Source: Streptomyces sp. ITFR-21 (GTDB lineage: Bacteria; Actinomycetota; Actinomycetes; Streptomycetales; Streptomycetaceae). From it: 64,000 nucleotides of DNA. The DNA lies in the NCBI RefSeq assembly GCF_031844685.1, contig NZ_CP134605.1, forward strand, positions 2,376,001-2,440,000. The letters run 5' to 3'. The stretch's first letter is position 1; the number at the start of each line of letters is the position of its first letter. A model generated the notes under the pieces. That model saw only the letters and a list, made by a program, of their open reading frames with translations, was not told the origin of the DNA and did not search any database. Shown piece by piece: positions 16,554-25,786 of this stretch. The position numbers were made by a program, and so were the translations under genes.

Positions 16554-16755
16554 CCGTCCGTGTCGGGCTCCTCGGCGGGAACCCCGCGGGTGCCTCGCGG
16601 GCCGACACCGGCGCTCCGACCGTCGGTTTCCGGCCATGTTGGTCGACAGGGCCCGCGCCTGAGGGGGCCCGCCCGCGTCGCGCGGAGACAGCGGGCCGGG
16701 CGGCGGCTCGGACACGGCGCGGCCGGGCCTTGCCCACGGCCGGTCGGCGGAGGTG

Positions 16756-16956
16756 TCAGCGGTCGTGGGTGATGGCGGCAGTGGAGACGCCAAGGGCCTC
16801 GGCGTAGCGGCGGATGGTGTCGTCACTGGCTCCGACGAGGCCGCGTTCCAGGCGGGAGAGATGGCCCCGGTCCAGGCCCGTTCTGGCCTGCATCTCCCGC
16901 AAGCTCACTTTCCGAGCTGTGCGGAGTGCTCTCATTGCCGCGCCGTTCGGTCTCAC
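16756..16956 (-). CDS. Minimal XRE/Cro-type DNA-binding protein
   Basis: 66 aa, almost entirely an HTH domain: RALRTARKVSLREMQARTGL then GHLSRLERGLVGASDDTIRR. It is too small for a sensor domain, like a phage or plasmid Cro protein. It is divergent from another XRE-type gene at 17172 across an unusually AT-rich 215-base spacer, the layout of an immunity or copy-control switch. ATG 16956 is the only sensible start. Confidence 0.8.
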   Translation of the reverse strand: MRPNGAAMRALRTARKVSLREMQARTGLDRGHLSRLERGLVGASDDTIRRYAEALGVSTAAITHDR

Positions 16957-17171
16957 ATCCTGAAATTAGCTGTACGCAGCTCAGGTCGCAACTATGCAAG
17001 CGAGTATAGAAGGCTCTTTCTCAGAGCTTTAAAACTCTTTAGCGGGCTTCAACACGGGTCTTCCTGCGTGTCGTCACGCAACCGGGGGGCCGCTTTCGGC
17101 GCTCTCCAACGCAGGTCAAAAGACCGAAAGACACCTACGTGGTTGCATGAACTAGGGCATGATGAGGCCCC
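16957..17171. promoter_or_regulatory. AT-rich divergent control region
   Basis: The 16970-17050 part is the most AT-rich stretch nearby. It contains GCTGTACGCAGC (GCTG-TACG-CAGC, 4-bp arms) at about 16969-16980 and AGAGCTTTAAAACTCTT at about 17024-17040. Both are symmetric and could bind either flanking XRE protein. Confidence 0.45.
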
Positions 17172-17702
17172 ATGGACGGAGACTGGGTGCGAGTGGGCAG
17201 AGCCGTGGAGACAGCACGTGAAGGCTTGGGGCTCACCCAAAAGGGGCTCGGCGAACTCGCCGACGGGGCCGGGCGGACGGTCATCCAGACCATCGAGCGC
17301 GGCCACAAGTTCAAGAAGGTGACCAAGACCCTGCGCAACGTCGAGCTCGCGCTGGGCTGGAAGCGGGGCTCGGTCGAGAACATCCTGGCCGGCGGTGACG
17401 CGCTGCCCTCCGACGAGTTGGCGGAGCGCAATTCGATCGGGCGATCGGCCCAGGGTGCCTACGCGGGACTGCCGCTCCGGGTGGCCAACACGCTCGCCGA
17501 GGGCGTCACCCTGGACACCACGATCCTGCCGCTCACCGACTACGCGGCGATGGTCGTCGTGGTCAAGGGCAAGCCGACCGCGACGCCCGAGCAGCTCCGG
17601 CTGGCGCTGCTGGCCTGGGAGGGCGAGAGGGGCTACCTGCGCCGGTCGCAGAGCCAGCCGGACGGCGCGCCGAGCACGCAGAGCGCCCCACAGGAGGCGT
17701 GA
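17172..17702 (+). CDS. XRE-like regulator
   Basis: 176 aa. The N-terminal HTH resembles GLTQKGLGELADGAGRTVIQ followed by a TIERG turn. A middle segment with AYAGLPLRVANTLAEGVT and a VVVVKGKPTATPEQ strand suggests a small C-terminal domain. ATG 17172 has GAGG 4 bases upstream. It is divergent to the 66-aa XRE gene and is probably its partner in a two-gene switch. Targets are unknown. Confidence 0.75.
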   Translation: MDGDWVRVGRAVETAREGLGLTQKGLGELADGAGRTVIQTIERGHKFKKVTKTLRNVELALGWKRGSVENILAGGDALPSDELAERNSIGRSAQGAYAGLPLRVANTLAEGVTLDTTILPLTDYAAMVVVVKGKPTATPEQLRLALLAWEGERGYLRRSQSQPDGAPSTQSAPQEA

Positions 17703-17819
17703 ACCCGAGCACATCGCTGCGACAGAGCCCGCGAGCAGCTCGGTCCGGGCTCGGGCCTGATCCGCGTCCGGTGGGCGGAGCGGGGCTCTGGGCCGGGCTC
17801 CGGCCGGGCGGCGCCGGAG

Positions 17820-17828
17820 TTATCCACA
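17820..17828 (+). other. Isolated perfect DnaA box
   Basis: TTATCCACA matches the Streptomyces DnaA-box consensus exactly. It stands alone in the 216-base spacer before the permease pseudogene. A chromosomal origin would show a cluster, so this is not oriC; it could be a DnaA titration or regulatory site, or chance. Confidence 0.4.
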
Positions 17829-17918
17829 ACCCGACCGTTTTCGGTCCGCTCCGGTTCCCGCGTTTGTGGTTGCATGATCGGACCGTGCAGCAGGCCGACG
17901 GGAGAACGGGGGTGCCTC

Positions 17919-19194
17919 ATGCATGCGATCCGGCACGCCCTTTCCATCACCGGCTCGATGACCTGGGAAATCACTCGGGCGCTGGTGCTCGGGTCCGTAC
18001 TGTCGGCGGTCGTGCAGGCGGTCGTGCAGGCGGTCGTGCAGGCGGTCGTGCGCAAGTCGACCGTGGTACGGCTGCTCGGCGACGACCGGTCGCGGACACT
18101 GTCGGTGGCCTCACTTCTGGGGTCGGCGTCGTCGTCCTGTCTCGTACGCGGCGGTGGCGCTGGCCCGTTCCCTGATCGTCAAGGGCGCGGACTTCACCGG
18201 GGCGATCGCCTTCGAGATCGCCTCGACGAATCTGCCGGTCGAACTCGGCGTGATCCTCGCGCTCCTGATGGGGTGGCGGTTCACGGCGGCGGAGTTCATC
18301 GGCGGGCCGATCATGATCGTGGTGCTCGCGGTGCTGTTCCGGCTGCTGCTGCAGGACCGGTTGCTGCGGGATGCGCGGGAGCAGGCCGGCGCGGGGTGGC
18401 CGGGTCGATGGAGGGGCATGCCGCGACGGACATGTCGGTGGGCGGCGAGGGGCCGTTCCGGCGGCGGCTGCTGTCGCGGGACGGCTTCACCTCGGTGGCG
18501 CACGTGTTCGTGATGGAGTGGGCGGCGATCCTGCGCGACCTGGTCGCGGGGCTGCTGATCGCGGGGGCGATCGCCGCGTGGGTGCCCCGACGGCTTCTGG
18601 CGGACGTTCTTCTTCGACGGCCACCCGCTGGCGTCCAAGGTGTTCGGGCCGATCGTGGGACCGCCGGTCGCGGTGGTGTCCTTCGTCTGCTCGATCGGCG
18701 ACGTGCCGTTGGCGGTGGTGCTGTGGAAGGGAGGCATCAGCTTCGGCGGGGTGGTGGCGTTCATCTTCGCGGATCTGCTGATCCTGCCGATCCTGAACGT
18801 CTACCGCCGGTACTACGGGCTGCGCACGACGGGGTTCCTCGCCGGCACCTTCTATGTGGCGATGGTGGCGGCCGGCTACCTCGCCGAGCTGGTCTTCGGC
18901 GGCGGCGGGCTGGTACCGGACCAGGCCGACGCCACCGTCCCGACCGACGGCGTCACCTGGAACTACACGACCTGGCTCACCATCGTCTTTTTGCTGCTGG
19001 CCGCCGCGCCGGTGGCGCGCTTCTGGTGGACCGGCGGGCTGCCCATGCTGCGGATGACGGGCGGCGCCCCTGCGGGGCCGGACAGCAGCCACCAGGAGCA
19101 CCAAGGACACCGGGGCCACGAAGGACAGCGCGCAGACGGCGGGCACGACAGCCACGGCGGCGGGAGTGACCACCGTGGCCGGCCGGCCACGTAG
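17919..19194 (+). pseudogene. Permease of the UPF0718/DUF318 family, three frameshifts
   Basis: ATG 17919 opens MHAIRHALSITGSMTWEIT. Joining frames gives a recognisable eight-TM permease: SSSC(S)YAAVALARS, then ASTNLPVELGVILALLMGW, then EWAAILRDLVAGLLIAGAI, then GPPVAVVSFVCSIGDVPLA, then LADLL and a C-terminal TM. Restoration needs removal of one base at about 18141, addition of one at about 18396-18397 and removal of one C from CCCC at 18585-18588. The segment VVQAVVQAVVQAVV, encoded by three 12-bp repeats, looks like an expansion. A His-rich tail ends at 19194. Three independent indels make true decay more likely than a single read error. Confidence 0.8.
18009..18044 (+). repeat. Three tandem 12-bp repeats inside the permease pseudogene
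   Basis: GTCGTGCAGGCG is repeated three times exactly, encoding VVQA x3, followed by a partial fourth unit. Confidence 0.85.
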
Positions 19195-19234
19195 CCTGGC
19201 GGCCGACGAGTCGACGGGGGGAGGTGAGGGCAGG

Positions 19235-20254
19235 GTGGCGCGCAGACCAGGGCGCAAGGCGCCGCCGTCGCCGCTGGAGCAGCGCGACGGGGTGGACGCG
19301 GTGTGCGTGCGCCTGCCGGGCGACACCCGTTCCCACGGGCAGCAGCGGCAGGCGGGCCGGGCCGGCCGCGGCGCGGCGACGGCCGACGGCCCGCCGCCGA
19401 CCGTGGCCGCGTACCTGCTGGAGCGCTACGCCGCCGCCGTCGGGGCCGCAGAGGTGGCGGCGATGCTGGCGGCCGGCCGGTTCGTGGGCGCCGACGGGCG
19501 GCCGGTGGACGCGGGCACGCCGTACGAGCCCGGCGGGTATGTGTGGTTCCACCGGGACACGGCCCCCGAGCAGCCGGTGCCGTTCGCGATACGGGTGGTG
19601 CACCGCGACGCGCGGATCGTCGTCGCGGACAAGCCGCACTTCCTGGCCACCACGCCGCGCGGCCGGCACATCACGCAGACCGCGGTGGCCCGGTTGCGGC
19701 GGGACCTGGACCTGCCGCTGCTGTCGCCAGCGCACCGGCTGGACCGGCTGACCGCCGGGCTGGTGCTGTTCGTCGTACGGCCCGAGGACCGGGGGGCGTA
19801 CCAGACGCTGTTCCGGGACCGGCGGGTCCGCAAGGAGTACGAGGCGGTCGCCGCGCACGATCCGGCGGTGGAGCTGCCGCGCACCATGCGTAGCCGGATC
19901 GTCAAGGAGCACGGGGTGCTGGCCGCCCGGGAGGTACCCGGGCCGGTCAACGCGGAGACCAGGATCGAGCTGCTGGGCCACCGCGGCGGGCTCGGCCGCT
20001 ACCGGCTGCTCCCCGCCACGGGCCGCACCCATCAGCTGCGGGTGCACATGAGCGCGCTGGGCCTGCCGCTGCTGCACGATCCGCTCTACCCGGAGGTGGC
20101 GGAGGAGACGGCGGAGGACGACCCGGGCCGTTTCGATCGGCCGCTGCAACTGCTGGCGCGGGCGCTGGAGTTCACCGACCCCCGGACAGGACGGCCGGTG
20201 CGGTTCGAAAGTGCGCGGGAGCTGGCCGCGTGGGCGGCTCCCACCGTGCCCTGA
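19235..20254 (+). CDS. RluA-family pseudouridine synthase
   Basis: 339 aa from GTG 19235, with GGAGGTGAG 9 bases upstream. The catalytic block is HRLDRLTAGLVLF, with the active-site Asp in RLD; the usual Ser after Thr is Ala here, seen in some actinobacterial members. The C-terminal ATGRTHQLRVHMSALGLPLL is the conserved RluA RTHQ motif. The product isomerises uridine in rRNA or tRNA; the site is not predictable. The 5' end overlaps the tail of the permease pseudogene in another frame. The 3' end forms part of a 26-bp inverted repeat. Confidence 0.9.
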   Translation: MARRPGRKAPPSPLEQRDGVDAVCVRLPGDTRSHGQQRQAGRAGRGAATADGPPPTVAAYLLERYAAAVGAAEVAAMLAAGRFVGADGRPVDAGTPYEPGGYVWFHRDTAPEQPVPFAIRVVHRDARIVVADKPHFLATTPRGRHITQTAVARLRRDLDLPLLSPAHRLDRLTAGLVLFVVRPEDRGAYQTLFRDRRVRKEYEAVAAHDPAVELPRTMRSRIVKEHGVLAAREVPGPVNAETRIELLGHRGGLGRYRLLPATGRTHQLRVHMSALGLPLLHDPLYPEVAEETAEDDPGRFDRPLQLLARALEFTDPRTGRPVRFESARELAAWAAPTVP

Positions 20255-20323
20255 GCCGCCCCGCCTCTGCCTCAGGCCGGGGCCCGCCCAGGCCCGGGGC
20301 AGAGGCGGGGCGGCTCAGGGCAC
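20246..20323. terminator. Very long hairpin overlapping the rluA-type stop codon
   Basis: A perfect 26-bp inverted repeat: 20246-20271 (GTGCCCTGAGCCGCCCCG...) pairs with 20298-20323. The stem contains the stop codon TGA 20252-20254, so the last codons are part of it. The loop (26 bases) is itself GC-rich and partly self-complementary. It terminates this gene and the convergent VOC gene. Confidence 0.85.
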
Positions 20324-20403
20324 GGGGGCCCCGCGGGGTCGGGCCCCGGAACTTTGGGGTTCGGCTGTCCCGGGGCCGCGCGGGCCCGCGGGCCCGCGCA
20401 GTG

Positions 20404-21195
20404 TCAGACCGTGGACTCCGCGGGGGTGAGCAACGCGAAGGACGCGCCTTCGGGGTCCTTGAGCAGCGCCATGCGGCCGACGCCCTCCATGTCGGTGGGA
20501 GGCATCACGACGCCGGCACCGCGCTCGGCCGCCTTGGCGGTCACCGTGTCGCAGTTGGCGACCGAGAAATAGGGCTGCCAGTAGCCGGTGTCGTCCGGGA
20601 GCATGTCGCTGCCGAGTTGTGTGAGGCCGCCGTGGGAGCCTTCCTGGCCGCCGCCGGAGCGCGAGGCGACGACGTAGTCGCCGGAGCCGTCGGGCAGCGG
20701 CATGTCCTCGTAGTCCCAGTCGAAGACGGTGTCGTAGAAGCGCTTGGCCTGCTCCGGGTCGGTCGTGCAGAGCTCCGTCCAGCACAGGCCGCCGGCGCCG
20801 ACCCGGTCCAGACCCTGGTTGCCGCGGGGCTGCCAGACGGCGAAGTCGGCGCCGCCCGGGTCGGTGTAACCCGCCAGACGCCCCCGGTCGAGGACGTCCG
20901 TCGGCGGGAAGCGGACGGAGCCGCCGGCCTGTTCGACGGCCTTGGTGGTGGCGTCCGCGTCGGCCGACTCGAAGTGCACCGTCCAGGCCGCGTCGGCGTC
21001 GGCACTCCGCAGCGGGCCGAGCGCGGCGACCGTCTGGCCGGCGAGCTGGAACAGGCCGTAGCCGCCGGACTCGGGGCCCGCCGACCGCAGGTCCCAGTCG
21101 AAGAGCGCCTTGTAGAACGCGGCGGCCGCCTCGGTGTCGTGGCTGCCCAGATCGATCCAGTTGGGAGCCCCGGGAACGTAGTCGCTGGTGAGCAT
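20404..21195 (-). CDS. Two-domain VOC (glyoxalase-fold) protein
   Basis: 263 aa, two tandem vicinal-oxygen-chelate domains (about residues 8-125 and 138-258). Each has the pattern start/FY-x-LF(D/G)W: AAAFYKALFDWDL and AKRFYDTVFDWDY. Metal ligands are not obvious and catalysis is unproven. ATG 21195 has GGAGG 8 bases upstream. It is similar in layout to the VOC protein at 51308-52111, the KbpA-position gene. Confidence 0.88.
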   Translation of the reverse strand: MLTSDYVPGAPNWIDLGSHDTEAAAAFYKALFDWDLRSAGPESGGYGLFQLAGQTVAALGPLRSADADAAWTVHFESADADATTKAVEQAGGSVRFPPTDVLDRGRLAGYTDPGGADFAVWQPRGNQGLDRVGAGGLCWTELCTTDPEQAKRFYDTVFDWDYEDMPLPDGSGDYVVASRSGGGQEGSHGGLTQLGSDMLPDDTGYWQPYFSVANCDTVTAKAAERGAGVVMPPTDMEGVGRMALLKDPEGASFALLTPAESTV

Positions 21196-21395
21196 GGTGC
21201 CGACCTCCGTGCGTTGAGGGATGTGCCGGATTCAGACGGTGTGTCCTCTCTCACACCAGCATGGCAGCAGCCGTCGGGGACCGCTTTCCACCGCCAGGTC
21301 ACAGGCGGGCGCACGCACCGGGGCGTGACGTGGCGCACACGTGGGGTGGCGCAACGGATTCGGGATTGTCAGTGGTGCCGTCTAGGGTTGTTCAC

Positions 21396-21599
21396 ATGTA
21401 CGGGGGAAGACTTGATCAGGCGAACGCGGCCCTGCGCGCGTATGTGCGGGAGCACGGTGACCGGCCCTGGACGGCCGAGGAGCTTTCGGAGCTGGCGCGG
21501 CTGCGCACCCGCTGGACGGCAGCCGCACGCGAGCTTCGCATGCAGATACGACCGGCGGGTGGGCCGGTCAGCAGTGCCGCGGTGGTGACGGCGGCCTGA
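21396..21599 (+). CDS. Small conserved actinomycete protein
   Basis: 67 aa, MYGGRLDQANAALRAYVREH, then a helical WTAEELSELARLRTRW segment and a Val/Ala tail. ATG 21396 lacks a good Shine-Dalgarno. TAGGGT at 21383-21388 is placed so that transcription could start on the ATG, giving a leaderless mRNA. Function unknown. A terminator hairpin follows directly. Confidence 0.7.
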   Translation: MYGGRLDQANAALRAYVREHGDRPWTAEELSELARLRTRWTAAARELRMQIRPAGGPVSSAAVVTAA

Positions 21600-21603
21600 C
21601 CCG

Positions 21604-21630
21604 CGCCCCGGGGCAGTGCACCCCGGGGCG
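21604..21630. terminator. Bidirectional terminator
   Basis: CGCCCCGGGG (21604-21613) and CCCCGGGGCG (21621-21630), a 10-bp perfect stem with a 7-base loop, between the convergent small gene and panD. Confidence 0.8.
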
Positions 21631-21675
21631 GGTCGGCAGCGGGTTTCGGGAATTCCACCGGTTTGCGGGGCCCTC

Positions 21676-22098
21676 TCAGGTGCGCGCGGGGGCGTGCGGC
21701 GGGCGGACGGTGTCCGTGCCGGGGGCGGGTTCGGCGGCGTCGGCGCCCAAGGCGGTGATCCGGTTGGCGGCGTCGACGTGGACGACGGCCGGCCGCAGAC
21801 TGCGGGCCTGCGCGTCCTCGACCTGGGCGTAGCTGATCAGGATGACCAGGTCGCCGGGGTGCACCAGGTGGGCGGCGGCGCCGTTGACGCCGATCACGCC
21901 GGAACCGGGCTCGCCCTCGATGACATACGTCTCCAGGCGGGCGCCGTTGGTGATGTCGACGATGTGGACCAGTTCGCCCGGCAGCAGGTCGGCGGCGTCC
22001 ATCAGCTCACGGTCGACGGTCACGGACCCCACGTAGTGCAGATCTGCCTGGGTCACGGTGGCCCGGTGGATCTTGGACTTGAACATGGTGCGCAGCAT
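21676..22098 (-). CDS. panD: Aspartate 1-decarboxylase
   Basis: 140 aa. PanD makes beta-alanine from L-aspartate for pantothenate and CoA synthesis in the cytosol. The proenzyme cleavage site Gly24-Ser25 lies in YVGSVTVD; Ser25 becomes the pyruvoyl cofactor. Lys9, Tyr58-type [11 protein letters not shown] and ANRI blocks are conserved. ATG 22098 has GGAGG about 8 bases upstream. The C-terminus has an extra Pro/Ala-rich tail of about 15 residues. No panB or panC gene is nearby. Confidence 0.93.
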   Translation of the reverse strand: MLRTMFKSKIHRATVTQADLHYVGSVTVDRELMDAADLLPGELVHIVDITNGARLETYVIEGEPGSGVIGVNGAAAHLVHPGDLVILISYAQVEDAQARSLRPAVVHVDAANRITALGADAAEPAPGTDTVRPPHAPART

Positions 22099-22169
22099 GG
22101 CGCCGCCTCCTGGTGGTGAGCAGGTCGCGTCCCGGACGGGTACGCGCCGACCGTCCCAGCGTAGGGCGG

Positions 22170-22786
22170 TCGGCCGCGGCTCCGGCCGGAGGGGCTGCGG
22201 GGAGTGCGGAACGCCCACACCGCGCGGATGAGGTCGCGCAGCCAGACGCCGATCAGCAGGTAGCAGGAGGTGACGGTCACACCGGCGGCCGGCGCGCCGG
22301 AGACCGGGTGGGCGACCAGAGTGCCGGTGAGCGCGCCGGTGAAGGCACCGGCGATGCGCAGGCCGCTGCGGTGCACCACGTCGCCGCGGCTGCGGGCGGC
22401 GCTGCACACGACGAAGGCGGTGATCACCGTCCACGTCCAGTGGTGCGGGAAGAACAGGTGGCCGGCGGCGAACCCGGCGGCCATCGCGGCGGCGCGTTGG
22501 GCGGCCAACCGGGTTTGCGGCTGCGGGTCGCGCCGCCCACCTGTGTGGCGGGCGGGGCGGGGGTCTCCTTGGCGGGCCGTTCGCGGGAGCGGAGGTCGCG
22601 CACGGCGGCGGCGTGGTCGCGGAGGGCGCCGAGGGCGGGGTCGGAGTCCGGGCCGGTGTCGGAACCGTCGCCGGGGCCAGCGTCCCGGGGCGGCAGGGCG
22701 GCCACGGCGGTGATGATCGTACGAACGGCGGTGTGCAGCCGTACACACCCCGGGGCGAGCAGACGCAGTCGGATCAGCGTTCCTAT
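22170..22786 (-). pseudogene. Fragment of a FUSC-family membrane protein
   Basis: Joined across a one-base shift at about 22515-22530, the frame reads [17 protein letters not shown], a linker, [20 protein letters not shown], then [20 protein letters not shown] and [11 protein letters not shown], after which similarity is lost before panD. This is the C-terminal FUSC block of fusaric-acid-resistance-like transporters, but it lacks a proper start codon, has a frameshift and is far shorter than the roughly 600-aa family. Boundaries are approximate. Confidence 0.6.
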
Positions 22787-23068
22787 GCTCTCCCTGTCAC
22801 CCGTGCGGGGCGCATGTCACTCTTCGCGTCGCACGTCACCCGCGCACGGCGTTCACCCGTACGAAGACGCGGAGACGGCGAGAACCCGATGGTCAGACTA
22901 TCCCCCGGCGCGCTTGCCGACCCGGTCGCCGACCCGGCCAACAGCCATGCCGACGGCGGACGGGCGAGCGGGCCCGGCCGGGGACGGCCGCCGGAGCGCG
23001 ACCGGCGTGCGGGCGTGGGGCGCGGACAGCCGACAGGTGCGCGCGTATGGTCGTACCAGCAGTTCACC

Positions 23069-23113
23069 ATACCCCTGGGGGGTAGCCTGCGGTGTCATAC
23101 CCCTAGGGGGTAT
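23069..23113 (+). promoter_or_regulatory. Tandem CsoR-type copper operators
   Basis: Two sites of the CsoR pattern: ATACCCCTGGGGGGTAG (23069-23085) and ATACCCCTAGGGGGTAT (23097-23113), start-to-start 28 bases. The TATAAGG following the second can serve as a -10 region for the copZ transcript beginning before 23172. CsoR leaves such sites when it binds Cu(I), so this predicts copper-induced copZA. No csoR gene is in the window. Confidence 0.85.
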
Positions 23114-23171
23114 AAGGTGATGATAGAGAGACCGGAGAAAGCCCCTTCACTCACACCACGAGGAGCACAGC

Positions 23172-23384
23172 ATGACCGAGACCGTCTACTCCGTGTCCGG
23201 GATGAGCTGCGGTCACTGCGAGTCCGCCGTCAGCAAGGAGGTCACCGGGATCCCCGGCGTCACGTCCGTGACCGCCGTCGCGAAGACCGGACTGCTGACC
23301 GTCGCCTCCGAGCAGCCGCTCGACGAGGGGGCCGTTCGCGCCGCGGTGGACGAGGCGGGTTACGAGCTCGTCGGCCGGGTCTGA
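23172..23384 (+). CDS. copZ: Copper chaperone CopZ
   Basis: 70 aa single HMA domain. The Cu(I)-binding CxxC is in [11 protein letters not shown] (residues about 10-20), and the fold ends with the EAGYEL strand. It hands Cu(I) to the CopA ATPase encoded 95 bases downstream. ATG 23172 has GAGGAG 7 bases upstream. It lies directly after the two CsoR-type operators. Confidence 0.95.
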   Translation: MTETVYSVSGMSCGHCESAVSKEVTGIPGVTSVTAVAKTGLLTVASEQPLDEGAVRAAVDEAGYELVGRV

Positions 23385-23479
23385 GCCCGCGCGGAGCCCA
23401 GCCGGGTGACCGTCCGCCGGCAGGCGGCGCGCGCACCCGGCACACGCATCACCGACCAGGGGACGACCAGGGAGCGGAA

Positions 23480-25786
23480 ATGGCCACCACCACCGCGCAC
23501 ACGGACGGCGGACCCGCCCGGGAGCGGATCGAGCTGGCGATCGGCGGCATGACCTGCGCGTCGTGCGCCACCCGGATCGAGAAGAAGCTCAACCGGATGG
23601 CCGGCGTGACCGCGACGGTCAACTACGCGACCGAGAAGGCGAAGGTGGCGTACGGGGAAGGGGTCGCGGTCGGCGACCTCATCGCGACCGTCGAGGCCAC
23701 CGGCTACACCGCCGCCCCGCCCGCTCCCCCGCCGGCCGGTCCCGGGAGCGGGGACCGCGGCCGGGCGGAGGAGACCCCCGAACTGAACTCGCTGCGACGG
23801 CGGCTGACCACCGCCGTGGCCCTCGCCGTCCCGGTGATCGCGCTGTCGATGATCCCGGCATCGCAGTTCACTAACTGGCAGTGGGTCGCGCTGGCGCTGG
23901 CCTCGCCCGTCGTGGTGTACGCGGGTCTGCCGTTCCACCGCGCGGCCTGGGTGAACCTGCGGCACGGCGCCGCCACCATGGACACGCTGGTGTCGGTCGG
24001 CACGCTCGCGGCGTACGGCTGGTCGCTGTGGGCGCTGTTCTTCGGCACGGCCGGGACGCCCGGCATGACTCACCCGTTCGGGTTCACCGTCACCCGCGGG
24101 GACGGCGGCGGGAACATCTACCTGGAAGCGGCGGCCGGAGTCACCGCGTTCATCCTGGCCGGCCGCTACTTCGAGGCCGGCGCCAAACGCCGGGCCGGGG
24201 CCGCGCTGCGCGCCCTGTTGGAGCTCGGCGTTGAGGAGGTTGCGGTGCTGCGCCGCGACGCCCGCGGCGCTCAGGCCGAAGTACGGATCCCGGTGGGCGG
24301 GTTGGCGGTCGGCGACCGCTTCGTCGTCCGGCCGGGGGAGAAGATCGCCACCGACGGGGTGGTACGGGAAGGCGGCTCGGCGGTCGACGCCTCGATGCTC
24401 ACCGGCGAGTCGGTGCCGGTGGAGGTCGGACCCGGGTCGCCGGTCGCGGGCGCGACGGTGAACGCCGGCGGCCGGATCGTGGTCGAGGCGGTACGGATCG
24501 GCGCGGACACCCGGCTGGCCCGGATGGCCCGCCTGGTGGAGGACGCGCAGAACGGCAAGGCGGCGGCGCAGCGGCTCGCCGACCGGATCTCGGCGGTGTT
24601 CGTGCCCGCCGTGATCGCGCTGGCGCTCGGCACCCTCGGGGTGTGGCTGGCGCTGGGCGAGGGCGCGACGGCGGCCTTCACGGCGGCCGTAGCGGTGCTG
24701 ATCATCGCCTGCCCGTGCGCACTCGGGCTGGCGACGCCGACCGCGCTGCTGGTGGGCACCGGGCGCGGCGCCCAACTCGGCATCCTCATCAAGGGTCCCG
24801 AGGTGCTGGAGTCCACCCGGGCCGTCGACACGGTGGTCCTGGACAAGACCGGCACGGTCACCACGGGCGCGATGGCGCTCACCGGTGTGCACATCGCCCG
24901 CGACGCCGACGCGGACGCCAAGGACGTCCTGCGGCTGGCCGGCGCCCTGGAGCACGCCTCCGAGCACCCGGTGGCGCGGGCCGTGGTCGCCGCCGCGACC
25001 GAGGACGGCGTCGCACTGCCGCTCGTGGGGGCCGACTTCGCGGCCGTGCCGGGGCTGGGTGTACGCGGCACCGTGGACGGGCACGCGGTGCTCGTCGGCC
25101 GGGAGCGGCTGCTCGCCGGCGCCGGGGTGTCGCTGCCCGCCGAGCTGGCCGAGGCGAAGCGGGCGGCCGAGGAGCGCGGCGGTACGGCGGTGGTGGTCGC
25201 CTGGGACGGGCGGGCCAGGGGGGTGCTGGTCGTCGCCGACGCGGTGAAGCCGACGAGCGCGGAGGCGGTACGGCGGCTGCGCGCGCTGGGGTTGCGGCCG
25301 GTGCTGCTCACCGGCGACAACGCGGCGGTCGCCGCGGCGGTCGCCGCTCAGGTGGGTGTCGACCCGGCGGACGTCCACGCGGAGGCGCTGCCCGAGGACA
25401 AGGTGGCCGTCGTGCGCGGCCTCCAGGAGCAGGGCCGGACGGTCGCGATGGTCGGCGACGGCGTCAACGACGCGGCGGCGCTCGCCCAGGCGGACCTCGG
25501 GCTCGCCATGGGCACGGGTACGGACGCGGCCATCGAGGCGGGCGATCTCACCCTCGTGCGGGGCGATCTGCGGGTCGCCGCCGACGCGATCCGGCTCTCG
25601 CGCCGCACCCTCGCCACCATCAAGGGCAACCTCTTCTGGGCGTTCGCCTACAACCTGGCGGCGATTCCGCTGGCCGCGGCCGGCCTGCTCAACCCGATGG
25701 TCGCCGGGGCGGCGATGGCCTTCTCCTCGGTCTTCGTGGTCGGCAACAGCCTGCGCCTGCGCGGCTTCAAGCCGCTGGCGGACTAG
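23480..25786 (+). CDS. copA: Copper-exporting P1B-type ATPase
   Basis: 768 aa inner-membrane pump. One N-terminal HMA domain ([15 protein letters not shown], residues about 22-36), then membrane helices, the actuator TGES loop, the CPC metal gate in [15 protein letters not shown], the phosphorylation site DKTGT, HP in ASEHPVARA and the hinge [13 protein letters not shown] 23480 has GGAGCGG 2-8 bases upstream. It forms an operon with copZ and should be derepressed by copper through the upstream operators. It ends [11 protein letters not shown] as in typical CopA. Confidence 0.95.
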   Translation: MATTTAHTDGGPARERIELAIGGMTCASCATRIEKKLNRMAGVTATVNYATEKAKVAYGEGVAVGDLIATVEATGYTAAPPAPPPAGPGSGDRGRAEETPELNSLRRRLTTAVALAVPVIALSMIPASQFTNWQWVALALASPVVVYAGLPFHRAAWVNLRHGAATMDTLVSVGTLAAYGWSLWALFFGTAGTPGMTHPFGFTVTRGDGGGNIYLEAAAGVTAFILAGRYFEAGAKRRAGAALRALLELGVEEVAVLRRDARGAQAEVRIPVGGLAVGDRFVVRPGEKIATDGVVREGGSAVDASMLTGESVPVEVGPGSPVAGATVNAGGRIVVEAVRIGADTRLARMARLVEDAQNGKAAAQRLADRISAVFVPAVIALALGTLGVWLALGEGATAAFTAAVAVLIIACPCALGLATPTALLVGTGRGAQLGILIKGPEVLESTRAVDTVVLDKTGTVTTGAMALTGVHIARDADADAKDVLRLAGALEHASEHPVARAVVAAATEDGVALPLVGADFAAVPGLGVRGTVDGHAVLVGRERLLAGAGVSLPAELAEAKRAAEERGGTAVVVAWDGRARGVLVVADAVKPTSAEAVRRLRALGLRPVLLTGDNAAVAAAVAAQVGVDPADVHAEALPEDKVAVVRGLQEQGRTVAMVGDGVNDAAALAQADLGLAMGTGTDAAIEAGDLTLVRGDLRVAADAIRLSRRTLATIKGNLFWAFAYNLAAIPLAAAGLLNPMVAGAAMAFSSVFVVGNSLRLRGFKPLAD

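Noticed and set aside
10295-17702. Complete integrative conjugative element
   Set aside because: No integrase, excisionase, replication or transfer (FtsK/TraB-like) gene and no second copy of the tRNA 3' end could be found.
17820-17828. Origin of replication
   Set aside because: A single DnaA box, no dnaA/dnaN genes, no cluster.
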